Shown here piece by piece: positions 40,110-50,247 of a stretch of DNA of 64,000 nt. The notes beneath the pieces were generated by a model. It ran no database searches. It was not told the DNA's origin and saw only the letters and a program-made list of their open reading frames with translations. Source of the DNA: Diprion similis (Eukaryota > Arthropoda > Insecta > Hymenoptera > Diprionidae); the NCBI RefSeq assembly GCF_021155765.1, contig NC_060110.1, forward strand, positions 23,334,001-23,398,000, read 5' to 3'. The first letter of the stretch is position 1, and every line of letters begins with the position of its first letter. The translations under genes and the position numbers were made by a program.

Positions 40110-40570
40110 GTAGAAACTTTGAAGTGACCAAATTTTGAAAATATGAATCACAGCTTCGCCTTATTACAATTTACTGCACTCCAGAGATTCCTAAAATTAT
40201 GAAATAACCGGTTTTCCGAAACTGGAATCATTACAATAACGTCACCAACATCAGTCCCATTTAATCTCAAAGTTGAAATTCACACATGTTTCCATATCAG
40301 TCATAAAGTTCGAACGGAAGATTGACCGTCAAATTTGAAAGTTAGTAATAACGTTGACGTAACACGAAACGTGTTTGGGGAAAAATTCATTGTTTCGCTT
40401 TTATAAGTGTGAGTGATTGAAGTAATTGAGTTTTCAAAATATGAATATATGTATATGTATATACTGGCTTATTATAATTTACCATATCGTTAAAAAATTC
40501 GTAAAATTCGGAAATAACGATTTTTCCCGAAACGTGAATCGTGGAAATAACGTTACCAACTTGATCTTCA
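40110..40570 (+). repeat. Diverged tandem duplication
   Basis: Two similar segments (about 40,115-40,275 and 40,420-40,575) share the order 'ttgaaaatatgaat' or 'ttcaaaatatgaat', then 'ttattacaattta' or 'ttattataattta', then 'gaaataac..tttt', then 'aataacgt.accaac'. The last phrase also occurs at 6,121-6,140. The unit is probably an old dispersed repeat. Confidence 0.6.
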
Positions 40571-40861
40571 TAACCGTGATGAAACGATTGAACGAATCGC
40601 TTACTAACGATGACAATGCGCACTGCGGGTCTGCGTTTTGCCAATTTAAACATTCTCGATCGCGAGCAGCTGTGCAGGTAAACAGGAGCAGCCAAGTGTA
40701 AGACAGCCAGTAACAGGGTTGATGCAAATGCTGACCTCCCGGGTTCTGATTGCTATGCAACCTCGCGACTGGTGCAGTTGCAGGGAAGCCTTGCAGCAGC
40801 AGCAGCAGCAGCAGCAAAGGTTCATGTACAAAGTTGGACGGACATATATAAATGAACGATG

Positions 40862-40886
40862 TAACGAACGAACGAACGAACGAACG
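40862..40886. repeat. (GAAC)n microsatellite
   Basis: About six tetranucleotide units. Confidence 0.9.
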
Positions 40887-41052
40887 GTTTTCCGGCTTAA
40901 AAACTCCCCAACAGTAAAAGCGAGTCGCCTTTTGTCAGTCGTCAGATGATCCCGACTTCAGTGTCCGGCGGTGGTTCTGGAATTGCAATTGGAAAAGCAC
41001 CTCATCCGATGATGAAGTGCGCTATCGATAAACAGACGGAAAAGAGATGGAG

Positions 41053-41083
<31 letters not shown>

Positions 41084-41086
41084 AAA
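41053..41086. repeat. (GAAA)n microsatellite
   Basis: About eight tetranucleotide units grading into an A-rich run. Confidence 0.95.
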
Positions 41087-41226
41087 AAAGAAAAAAAAAG
41101 CAATGAACACGAACAGTGCAGGAATTTTTTTTATTACTTCATCGTCGTTAGGGGGAAATTTGATTAGCTGAGTACTTCCTAGTCCCACCGGGTTTCCTAT
41201 ATATACCTATATACACCTATATGTTA

Positions 41227-41564
41227 GAGTGGCGCAAAAAAACCGACTTTTTTTTTTTTTTTTCTTTTTTTTTGAGTCTCGTGTGAAAAAATGTTAGTTT
41301 TCTGATGTTTTAAGAACCCACTCCAAAGGACAGCTCTAAAAAAAAATTTTAAGAGGTCGCTCCAAATTTTTAATAATGTAAAAAATCGTCAAAAAATTCG
41401 ATAAAAAAAAATTGTATTTTCAGTATTTTGTTCGATTTTTAATTCATGTCGTGGTGTATTGTTATCGATTCTTTCTTACTAAATTGAAGAAAAAAATTTA
41501 TGAAATTTTAATATGAATATTAAAAGGTCGCTCGAAAAGATCTAAAGAAATGCACGAAAAAAAT
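41227..41564. mobile_element. Long-TIR element, copy 4, right half missing
   Basis: The left end reads gagtggcgcaaaaaaaccga (one base differs from the other copies) and follows the other copies through the 'gtcgctcgaaaagatctaaag' block and 'aatgcacgaaaaaaatt'. Similarity then stops and the whole right arm is absent. A simple AT-rich sequence replaces it, so this copy is deleted at its 3' side and cannot form the long stem. Confidence 0.85.
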
Positions 41565-42039
41565 TATAATATAATAAAAAATGTGGGTAAAAAAAGCTTT
41601 CGAGTCGTTTAGAAAGACTCGCCTCGAGTAAAAGCATTATACGTATATATAAGTAAGTAAAACAGATTTATAGAAAAAATAAAAATTAGTAAAGAAATAT
41701 CGGAAAGGTATGATCTTTAACAAATATGGGACAGTAAGTGATCAAGGGAAATAGAAATAGAAATAGAAAAAGAAAAAGAATAAGAAACAAATAAGCCTTT
41801 ATACAGACTTTCGTTTTAATTTTAGCCTTTAATTGAATCCCAGCATCGTGATATATTATTATCAGAGAAAAACGATAAAAGTAACTCGCTGTCTTCGATA
41901 ACGACGCAGTGCACTTTTTACCTTCGATTATAAACGTATATGTATATAGTATAAATGTGGAAGAAAATAACAGCTGAGCGAAGATGAAAGAAGCGATTTA
42001 TTACCTCGAGTCGCACGCTTGGTATCAACTAACGAGATG

Positions 42040-42540
42040 ATAACCCTTTGAGTCATCATAGTGATAAGTTTGTATTCTCGCCGACTAATTTATATCCATT
42101 TTTTGTATATTCAGAGAAATTTTCAACGTATTTCTTTCGTTCTTGATACTCGAAAGTATTTATTATTGTTAGATACAAATTGATTGAAGAAAATCGTGAA
42201 AATTGAACGAACAATTCATTAACCAAGAAAGTTACTCCTCTACCTACACGCATGCATATTTTACACAAATTACAAGCTTTTCGGGACGCTGATTGCGAAT
42301 CTGAATTCGGATTTAAAAAATTTAAGACAGTGGAAGAAAATTTCAAATTCCATAGAATCCGGAAACAAAACTCTGTCTGAGGGTTTTCGGGATCGCTGAT
42401 TACGAATCTGAAATTTCAGCATGGCGAATCCAATCAGCGACTGGAAAACTCCTTCACAGTTGTTGTTGTTGTTTTTTTTTTTTTTTCCCCATATTCGATC
42501 AAATTTTAAATGTTCATCTGCCATATCGGATCCACCATCT
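42040..42540 (+). repeat. Dispersed repeat family, copy 2
   Basis: It begins taaccctttgagtcatcata and runs through 'cagagaaattttcaacgtat', 'gattgaagaaaatcgtgaaa' and 'ctgattgcgaatctgaattc'. It then has a second 'ctgattacgaatctgaa' phrase. It aligns by eye with 22.12-22.62 kb in block order, with many substitutions. Confidence 0.75.
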
Positions 42541-42785
42541 TAAATTTTCAAAATTTGAACCCCAGAAAACCATAAAATACTTGTCTATAAAATCTTGTTA
42601 TAAAACTTGATTCAGCACAATATAACGTGTGATTAATTCAACTTCGCATCGTCATTTCTATTCCGTGTTTGCGTTAAGCCTCCGTTCCCCGTATGTTAAT
42701 GTAATTACTTACTACGACCATCCTTTTGTTCTTTTCAATTCTTTTTTCATTTCTCTTTCACATTATTATTCTTTTTCACCTTTTT

Positions 42786-42828
<43 letters not shown>

Positions 42829-43623
42829 CATATAAAAATAACAAGAAAATGTAAAAAAAAAAAAAACGACCGACGAGGCTCAAGGTTTTTTGTAAAATAA
42901 AATATCGCTCCTGCTATACATAAAAATTCAATATATTAGCCTGATAATGCAGCTATATGATACATAATATATGCCGTTGCTATACGTTACACGTTGGGAT
43001 ATCCGTTATATCAGGAAAAGCAGCTGCGCCCGACACGACGTTTGCAGCGTCAATGTTGCCGGGGAGGGGAGGAGGGGGGCAGAGTATATTTCATTGCGGA
43101 ATTTCGTTAAAAATTATCTGATCGTAAATAACGACTTTGACCGAAGATAAAAAAAAGTCTGGCAAAAAGTTACGATCGTCGAAGTTTTTTTTTTTTTAGT
43201 TTTTTTTTAGTTTTTTTTTTTTTACATGGATATATTTTTACAAAGTACCACATATATACCTATATATACTATGCAATATAGATTTTTAAGAAAATGTTTT
43301 CCCGTCTCAATATTCTTGTATTTTATTCAACTAGTTATTAGTTTGAGTTATTTTTCATTCTCGGTTCCAGATAACTCACAATATCGTTGTTGTATTTACT
43401 TAATATTCATTTCGGCGGCTTTACTTGATTGAAATGAATTTCGTTTGATGAGAAAAAAAATTCTCCTAGAACTAAATGAAAAATAATTCTCTCAAATTAA
43501 TAACTAGTTGAATAAAATGTATAAAAATATTGAGAAGGTAAAACATTTTGTTTGATTGATAACGCTACGAACTTCAACCTACCTTTTTCTTAATGAACAC
43601 AATCAAGTTTTGGGGTTGAAAAT

Positions 43624-43860
43624 TTATCTCGAATTCCTTTCAGTTTGTTTCCTCGTAACCTGCGCAGCTATTAACGGGTCCTGGATTATTGTTAGTAGGA
43701 AATCCTCGATGGTCGCTTCATTGTCAAGAACCTTTCGCAGCGGGGATTTGGGGACATTGATTGCCCAAATTTCCATTCGGGGTGTAACATGGAACTCTGG
43801 ATAAGTGCCAAAATCAAGAGGAGAATTTTTTGATACGTAACTCGAACCATTTACAGCCAT
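43624..43860 (-). CDS. Unrecognised 78-residue open frame
   Basis: The frame starts at ATG 43,860 and stops at 43,624. Unlike other open frames in this gene-poor half, its translation is not low-complexity and its DNA is less AT-rich. It contains YPEFHVTPRMEIWAINV and then a charged helical-looking tail (RKVLDNEATIEDFLLTIIQ). I recognise no family. No signal peptide or membrane segment is apparent. The DNA just upstream of the ATG is an inverted copy of the dispersed repeat family, so the frame may be an exon, a relic carried with the repeat or chance. The antisense strand is also open (43,556-43,804). Confidence 0.25.
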   Translation of the reverse strand: MAVNGSSYVSKNSPLDFGTYPEFHVTPRMEIWAINVPKSPLRKVLDNEATIEDFLLTIIQDPLIAAQVTRKQTERNSR

Positions 43861-44090
43861 AAATTTGATCGAGATCCCACTTTCATCCCATTCTCAAAAT
43901 TTTTCACAAAAACGATTCAATAATAATTCAAATCATATCGTAATAAATAACTCTCGAGTATCAAAACCCTATTATTAGTATACTATCAAAAGTAGCAAAA
44001 ACCGCAATGAAATATGTTGAAGAGTTCTTTAAATATACAAAATATGGATATAAAATATTTACCACTTTGACTCGAAGGGTTAACAATTCA
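43861..44090 (-). repeat. Dispersed repeat family, inverted partial copy
   Basis: Read on the minus strand it starts ttaacccttcgagtcaaagt and continues with 'atatccatattttgtatatt' and 'ttgatactcgagagttattt', matching the first half of the copy at 42.04 kb. It stops just before the open frame at 43,860. Confidence 0.65.
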
Positions 44091-44522
44091 CTCTCAACTT
44101 CCGTTGTATAATACAATGAATTTTATTTACTCGTTCTATCCAAGAGTTTTTCACATCCCTGTATAACCGCAAAAATCTCAAACCATCATCTCGCTAGTTT
44201 ATTGTTATTACTGTTGATATCATCATTATTGTTATTTCCTATTATTATTATTATTATTATTATAAAACCGAATTGTCTCCTTTTTTCTTTTCCCTCCAGC
44301 GTTCCATTTATTATGCTTCTACGTATGATTTGGCGCATCTTGTTATACGTTTTCCGAACGAAGGAAGGTGTACACACGTAACAAACTCGACGTACAGTCG
44401 TAACATCGTGTATCCACACAGCTATTCCGTTTTTATATTGAATCGTACGACGACATGGGTGGGTAGTAAGTAGATACATACCTACCAATGTATAAAATTT
44501 TTGCAATACTGGAGACAACGAT

Positions 44523-44528
<6 letters not shown>

Positions 44529-44584
<56 letters not shown>
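44529..44584. repeat. Long (AT)n microsatellite
   Basis: About 28 uninterrupted units, the longest dinucleotide run in the window. Confidence 0.95.
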
Positions 44585-44589
<5 letters not shown>

Positions 44590-45390
44590 CGTGGAAACGC
44601 TGTCGCGTTACACGTCTACTTTGTTTCCTTTTGACAAAAATTGCGAGGGTGGAAAAAAACCAATATAATATACCGACTTTTGTGTATATATGTATATGTA
44701 CATAATAGGATGACAAAACAATGAAATCGCAAAATAAAATAAAGAGAAAATCTTCCAAGGTTGGAGAAGAAACAGAGAAAATATAATTTTATATTTTTAT
44801 ACATATATACGTGCGCACGAACGTTTCACGTATTATGGGTAATATAGGTGTGTCATGTACATACATACATATAACCTACCCAGCATAAAGCAATTTGAAT
44901 AATGGATTGTAAACATCGTGAAATCAATACTTATTTATTTATTTACTTTTATTTTCATCGAAGAAAAAAAGCTCGCCAAATAAAAACAGGAGAATAGTAA
45001 GTACAAGTATAGTAACAGGGGGACAAAAAAAACAAAAAACAAAAAAAAAAACACAATTTTCCTTAAAACCGTAAACCGATATCCGCTGCGAAAAGAACTC
45101 CGGCGAATCGCACCAATTTACATAGACTGCACGTGGATTGACGCAAACAAATTTATGTACGTCTGTATGTATATACAATATTACTGAAATATACGTGTAT
45201 GTGTGTGTGTGTGTGTTAACACAGGTATATAAAATGGTCGTCGCAGCAGCCAGCCAGGTTCTAAACTATGGTAAACTGCTGCAAACACACACATCAAGCA
45301 GCACTTAATCAGGACCGTGTGCTTAGACGTGTTCGTTTTCAGGGTGAATATATGCAGTTTGCATATTATACTGAACGAGTATAAAATATA

Positions 45391-45758
45391 CAGGGTGAGT
45401 CAATTGAAACGGCGAAAATGGGAGGAGCTCAGTTTTGTTAATGTCAAAGTAAGGTTCGAAGTCTTGATGCAGGTAACCACTGTAAATGAGAAACAATAAT
45501 AAAGATATTATGACAACAAAAGAAAGACGACGCCACGAAACGTCAACAATTTGGTGTCGTCATGTCGTGACTTTATTTTTACTCATTATCATTGAATACC
45601 TGTAGGTAGTAGACATCGAACCTTACTTTGATGTCAAGACAATTTAGCTCCTCCCATTCTCGGAGTTTCAATTAACTCCCTCCAAATTAGCTGAGGGATA
45701 CGGTCTAGTTAATCAACTAAGCTCCTCCCATTCTCGCCGTTTCAATTGACTCACCCTG
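45391..45758. mobile_element. TA-flanked foldback MITE (368 bp)
   Basis: The left end cagggtgagtcaattgaaac is mirrored by gtttcaattgactcaccctg at the right. The stem continues through the 'ggcgaaaatgggaggagct' block, about 40 bp in all. Both ends are flanked by TA. An inner inverted pair (aaagtaaggttcgaagtctt and cgaaccttactttgatgtca) extends the foldback. A second, altered copy of the terminal block lies inside the right part (about 45,647-45,682). No transposase is present, so the element would need a Tc1/mariner-like enzyme supplied elsewhere, as judged from the TA target. Confidence 0.85.
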
Positions 45759-46401
45759 TATACCTACATATAGAATGTAGTAAAAGACAGAGTCGGTAAT
45801 GTGCGTCGGTCGTCGTTGCTGCACGACACGTGCACAGATACCAAAATGCATCTGTCCTTTTCTGTCCGGTATACCTGCTGTAAAGATCTATATACTATAC
45901 GGAGGCGCTGCGCATGCATATCATTACTTATGCAGCCTGTACGTACGTATATGGATGTGTTCAAAAGTATACAAGTATTTTAAATACACAGCGCGATTTC
46001 GATACGCAAAGTAGGTATCGACCTTCTGCCGTATTATGCATTATCGATACACTCGAATCACCGAACTTTTCGTACTACGATTTTTTTTTCTTTTTTTATT
46101 CTTTTTGTTTCGAATAATGAATTATAAAAGTCGGAATTCGTTGGTCTCTGCAATTAGGTACTTATAAAACGAAAACAGGAATCGTTTGCTTGAAAATTAA
46201 AAGAATCTACAGCGAGTATCAGCTAAATGCTGCCTACTGCAGCTGGACTGAGGTGGAGAAGAGGCTTGGAGAGAGATAAAGAGAAAGAAAGAGAGAAACT
46301 TGGTTGTAAACGCAAATCAGATCCGAGCAAACGACGCCGAAGCATCCGATCCTCGCAATCGGCCTTTTTCTCTCTCTCTCTCTCTCTCTTTTTCTCTCAA
46401 T

Positions 46402-46430
<29 letters not shown>
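46402..46430. repeat. (CA)n microsatellite
   Basis: About fourteen ac/ca units, preceded at 46,371 by a (TC)n run. Confidence 0.95.
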
Positions 46431-46433
<3 letters not shown>

Positions 46434-47058
46434 CACGAGAGCGCCAAATTGAATTTGAAGATGGAGTTCTTGCCAATTCTGGCCAATTTCGTATCCACCA
46501 ATTTTGAATAGATCGATCCTCGCGTGCCTGCATCTGCATGAATGTATCCAGTTTGCACAGGGATCTAGATATATAACTAATAGTTCTATCCAACTCGCTA
46601 TAGAAAGAAGAGACAAATGGAAAAAAATAAATAAATAAACAAATCGACTGTCGTGGAAAGAAAATCCGAGGAGAAGAGACGCCGCTTTGGGGATTATCTC
46701 TATCCCGCAAATCTCTTCAGCGACTTTCAATCCCCATGCTGAACAAACATAAAATCGTGTAACGAAACGACGAGTAGAGATATTTTCACAGTGGCTAAAT
46801 AGTAGTATGATAGAGAAACGAATGAAAATATCGATAATTTATTACGATGAAAATTATGTAAAGTGTCTACGACGTCGATGCGGATTTTCAATATCTGTCG
46901 TTGTCAGCGGTGGTGTTCCTCGCTCTCTGATTGCAAAAATAAAACTGGGAGATATTAGAGGAGAAATTCTGAACAGATCATGTAAATATGGACCTTGGAA
47001 AAGAACTTGCTAGGATTATCGAATCGAATATAAGGTGCGTTTCGTGGCAAAGATAATT

Positions 47059-47060
<2 letters not shown>

Positions 47061-47124
<64 letters not shown>
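47061..47124. repeat. Poly-T run (64)
   Basis: Sixty-four consecutive T bases, the longest homopolymer in the window. It could be a poly(A) tail of a retrocopy on the minus strand, but I see no element next to it. Confidence 0.95.
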
Positions 47125-47346
47125 CTACACACGCAATCATTGTTTCCTTGAATCGTGTGAATTGAAGCTCATCGGTTAATGTATTTTTCTTTCTATATTT
47201 CAAAGTTCCTTCTCCTCTCTCGAGATAGAACGTGTAAATTTACTTCAAATACTAACACCCTAGAAAATTCACATTCTCACCTGCAACCGTCCGAGTTAAC
47301 GCGGACTGGTTTCCCTTGACAAGAAGTAGAATAGTAATAAGATGAA

Positions 47347-47347
<1 letters not shown>

Positions 47348-47377
<30 letters not shown>

Positions 47378-47381
47378 AAGA
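47348..47381. repeat. (GAA)n microsatellite
   Basis: About eleven aga/gaa units. Confidence 0.95.
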
Positions 47382-48283
47382 GTCAGGCAGACGGCTCCGA
47401 AAGTTCGGAGCAACTTTTTATAAAGCGACATGCGGACCCGCCCCCTGGGGTTCGGTTGAACCTGATGTAAGAAGTTGGGTATAGGCGCAACAAAACATCC
47501 ACAGCGGGTACCTACCTACATATATGCATCGCGGGGAACCCACGTAAGCGGTATTTATATTTCGTACGAGAACGAGGAGGAGGAAAACTTATCCGCGGTA
47601 TACCTAAGCGCGCAGCATCAATCGCCAGGTGAATAAATAAATGAAAGGCGCGCGCGCGGGAATTATTCAGAGGAGGTAAGGAGGCGAAGGAGTGAGTCGT
47701 TATTTTTTGGATGCGTGAAAACGGGGCCGGTAGCAGAGAGGGAAAGAGAGAGAGAGCTCAGGCAAAACCGGACGCCATTTACGGAATTATAAGGGCACGA
47801 GTGGTGCGTATTTTTAGCACGCCGCCTAGCCCGCCAGAGACTGTGTTGCGGGCTTTGTTGACTCGACTGTATGGCCGCGAATCTGTATTGCGTGAGGTAT
47901 GAAAACATTAAACAACACAGCCACGCAGCGACGACGCACCGACGCGGGATGCTTACAAGTTTGTTGAGTAAATATACGCCGCGCTCGGCGGAGCGTTGTG
48001 GCTTCGAAGGATTTAAATTTCAAGCCACGTTGACGAGTATCAACTTTTAAAGCATCTGTTGCGCGTCGTGCATGCAAGTTTATTTATGACCTCAAAAGCA
48101 CCTTTACGAGGAACTTTGCGAGGGAGTTTGGTGGTTCGGCTATGCAGTTCGGTTAAGTTGAACAAATGAAGATCGCAACGCGCCTGGGCCCGGCTTTCGT
48201 TTGTTTGCACTCTCATTCAAGGCGCGTTTTCAAATTTCGATAACCGAGATCCGACGGAACACAGACACGAGGATGGGACTAAC

Positions 48284-48370
48284 CTTTTCCAAGCATTCCT
48301 GGCCGATCGCCTTCGGGTCGACCTGAACCTCGAGGATGACGGAATTGGGCTGACACACTAGACACCACAT
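48284..48370 (-). CDS. dnr1: First coding exon, Dnr1/MYLIP-like E3 ligase (partial)
   Basis: The minus-strand ATG at 48,370 opens 29 codons beginning MWCLVCQPNSV and ending IGQECLEK, then a good splice donor (AAG|gttagt) in phase 0. The pattern matches the N-terminal FERM F1 lobe of the Dnr1 (fly) / MYLIP-IDOL (vertebrate) family, in which a short M-x-C-x-V start is followed by a DPKAxGQECLEK-type motif. Family members carry FERM lobes and a C-terminal RING. Fly Dnr1 restrains the Imd-pathway caspase Dredd; vertebrate MYLIP ubiquitinates LDL receptor. The remaining exons should lie to the left, but I could not recognise any down to position 1. With only 29 residues the family is fairly likely and the orthology less certain. 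A TGACGTAA (CRE-like) sequence lies 12 bases upstream of the ATG. Confidence 0.7.
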
Positions 48371-50247
48371 TTTTGTTTCTCTTACGTCACACGTTGGTCT
48401 CGGTTACGGGGGTTGAAACAAAAATAAAAGGTAGGTACGATATCCAGGAGCGAGCCGCGAGCCACGTCGTCAATTTATTTGTGGTACAGAAACCGAGTTA
48501 CCCATCCGCGATTCCGTCACTAGAGTATTCGGCGTTGTATCATAACAGGTTAAAGTATTAACCTAATCACAGCTGTCATAACGTCACTCGCGATATACGG
48601 CAACGTGTTCTTCTCGCACGAACTGTTTGGCACCGTCTCCGCCACTTCCATTTCTCAGTGCGGAATGGCACGGACTGTTATTAGTTCGCTAAATTGAATA
48701 CGCTTTTTATCGAATGGCGCTGCCCTCGCGGACGACCTGCCAAACACAAACCGAGCACACGGACTCTCCAATTTCTTACTCGCGGGGTGGGGACAGGGAA
48801 ACATCACAGCTGATTCCCCCTCCAACGACGGAGACGCAACCGTTTACCTCCCACTGCCTTCTCGATCTCAAGATTATTCGCACCGCTGGGCAACTACTCT
48901 GTCGGTAACACGAAGAAGGTTGATCCGCGCTAAATTCAAACCACGTGCCTCGATTCTTACCCAACTGACCGTTTGAAAAGCGTAATATCAACCGTTTCTA
49001 CCTATTTCTAAACCGAATTATATATTTTTATCGCGTACGTTACTCATTGTTCGCTTATATGCTTGGTCGCGAAATTTTCTGACACTTTCACTCGCGATTT
49101 TCGACTTTTAGGATTTGCGGCAGGAAGATCGCTCGATGTGTCTTAAAATAGAAAATTGGAAGTCTCCGTTGTTACGTAACTGCACAACCTTCACCCGTTT
49201 CTCTCGGCATGCACACTGTAATTCGGTCAACGTAATGTTCAACTATTTGCACTAATTTTCTACGTTTTTAAATTTACCTCTAATTTTTTTCAAAGCAACC
49301 GATTCGATTACCTAAATCAGACCATGAACGCGATATTTTAGTTACTGCTCATGGACAAATAGGTAGAAATAATTAATATTAATATCCACTACGGTTCTTT
49401 TTTTTGGGCGTTTTCTTTTTTTTTATTATTATCATTATATTGAACACTAATACTGTACAGTCAGCCAGCCAGCTTACAACAGAGATAAGGTGTACATTTG
49501 AGGTAGGGCTACTATTCTCTTACGCGATAAAGTTTTCATTTTAAAAGGTTAAACGAATCGATTTTTGACGCTTGTACGTCGTCGTAGGGACCCAAATATA
49601 GTTGGGAGCGAACTTTTCAGGGTCTCTGAGAGGACGTACAGTGGCGTTAAATTAATATTTTTTGTCCTCGAGGTGACAGAAACATGGAATGACATCTACT
49701 ACGATTAACGATACATTGTTAGCCACCACCTTAATTCAATTTCTTTAAATCTTACGTGCTAAGTTTAAACCTTTCGCGCCTAGGCCTTGCCGCGAGAGGT
49801 TCGTACGTTACATTTAAATATTTCATTACAATACACCTACAGCGATTCTCAAACTGTTCAACGAAAGCTAATGTATAACGGATCATTAACGATATTAACA
49901 CAACGCAACGGTTATTACTTATTGTCGATTCGACCAGTACATAGGATTATGGCTGTAACATAATTCCTTCTTTTGTATTCTTTCCTTCATTCCTTTGTTT
50001 CTTTAGGACTTTTCTTTTTCATTTTTCTAATCGTAAGTTTGAGTATCACCATCTAAAGCTAAACAGTAAACTGTTTTTCTGGTTTAAATACAATAGAATG
50101 ACCGATTGATAGATACATTATACATAAGATATATGCGTATATATATATGTGTGTGTATAGTTTATAAGATTTAATGTACATGTATAATATAGAATATAGT
50201 ATTTATAATTATTGGATGTCGGAGTTTTTTTTTCTTTTACTTTTTGT
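48371..50247. other. Intergenic: Dnr1-like 5' flank and V-ATPase G 3' flank
   Basis: No other gene is visible. The left part (to about 49.2 kb) is richer in CpG and should hold the 5' UTR and promoter of the Dnr1-like gene. The right part probably holds the 3' UTR of V-ATPase G. A possible minus-strand AATAAA lies within the ttattatt/tttattatt sequence near 49,420-49,435, but the true cleavage site is not determined. Short open frames at 48.7-49.0 kb match no family. Confidence 0.5.

Larger units (their letters stand above)
35053..41226. other. Gene-poor, microsatellite-rich interval
   Basis: No gene is supported. It contains TA runs (35,197; 36,204), (GAT)n at 36,355 and 38,057, a poly-C run at 37,168, a poly-G run at 40,065, gaaa-type runs near 39,150 and 41,053, gtac/gtat repeats near 39,295-39,325, a CAG/GCA run at 40,795-40,816 and a (GAAC)n run at 40,862. 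About 40,115-40,570 holds two diverged copies of one sequence unit. The longest minus-strand open frame (39,046-39,630) runs through several simple repeats and looks accidental. Confidence 0.6.
41565..45390. other. Gene-poor interval with repeat copies
   Basis: No gene is confirmed. It holds two copies of a dispersed repeat family (42.04-42.54 kb forward, 43.86-44.09 kb inverted), TA runs at 42,790-42,822 and 44,529-44,584, one unusual open frame at 43,624-43,860 on the minus strand (separate entry), and a gt run near 45,199. Confidence 0.55.
45759..48283. other. Gene-less interval before the Dnr1-like exon
   Basis: No gene is identified. It contains TC and AC microsatellites (46,371-46,430), a 64-nt poly-T at 47,061, (GAA)n at 47,348 and, from about 47.4 kb onward, noticeably more GC and CpG. 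If the first exon at 48,284 is real, this is the beginning of its first intron. Confidence 0.5.

Noticed and set aside
44186-44758. 190-codon minus-strand open frame
   Set aside because: Its length comes from an (AT)n run (IYIY repeats) and an ATT run (polyI). No domain is visible.
46234-46710. 158-codon minus-strand open frame
   Set aside because: It runs through CA and TC microsatellites (VCVCVC, RERERE) and has no recognisable domain.
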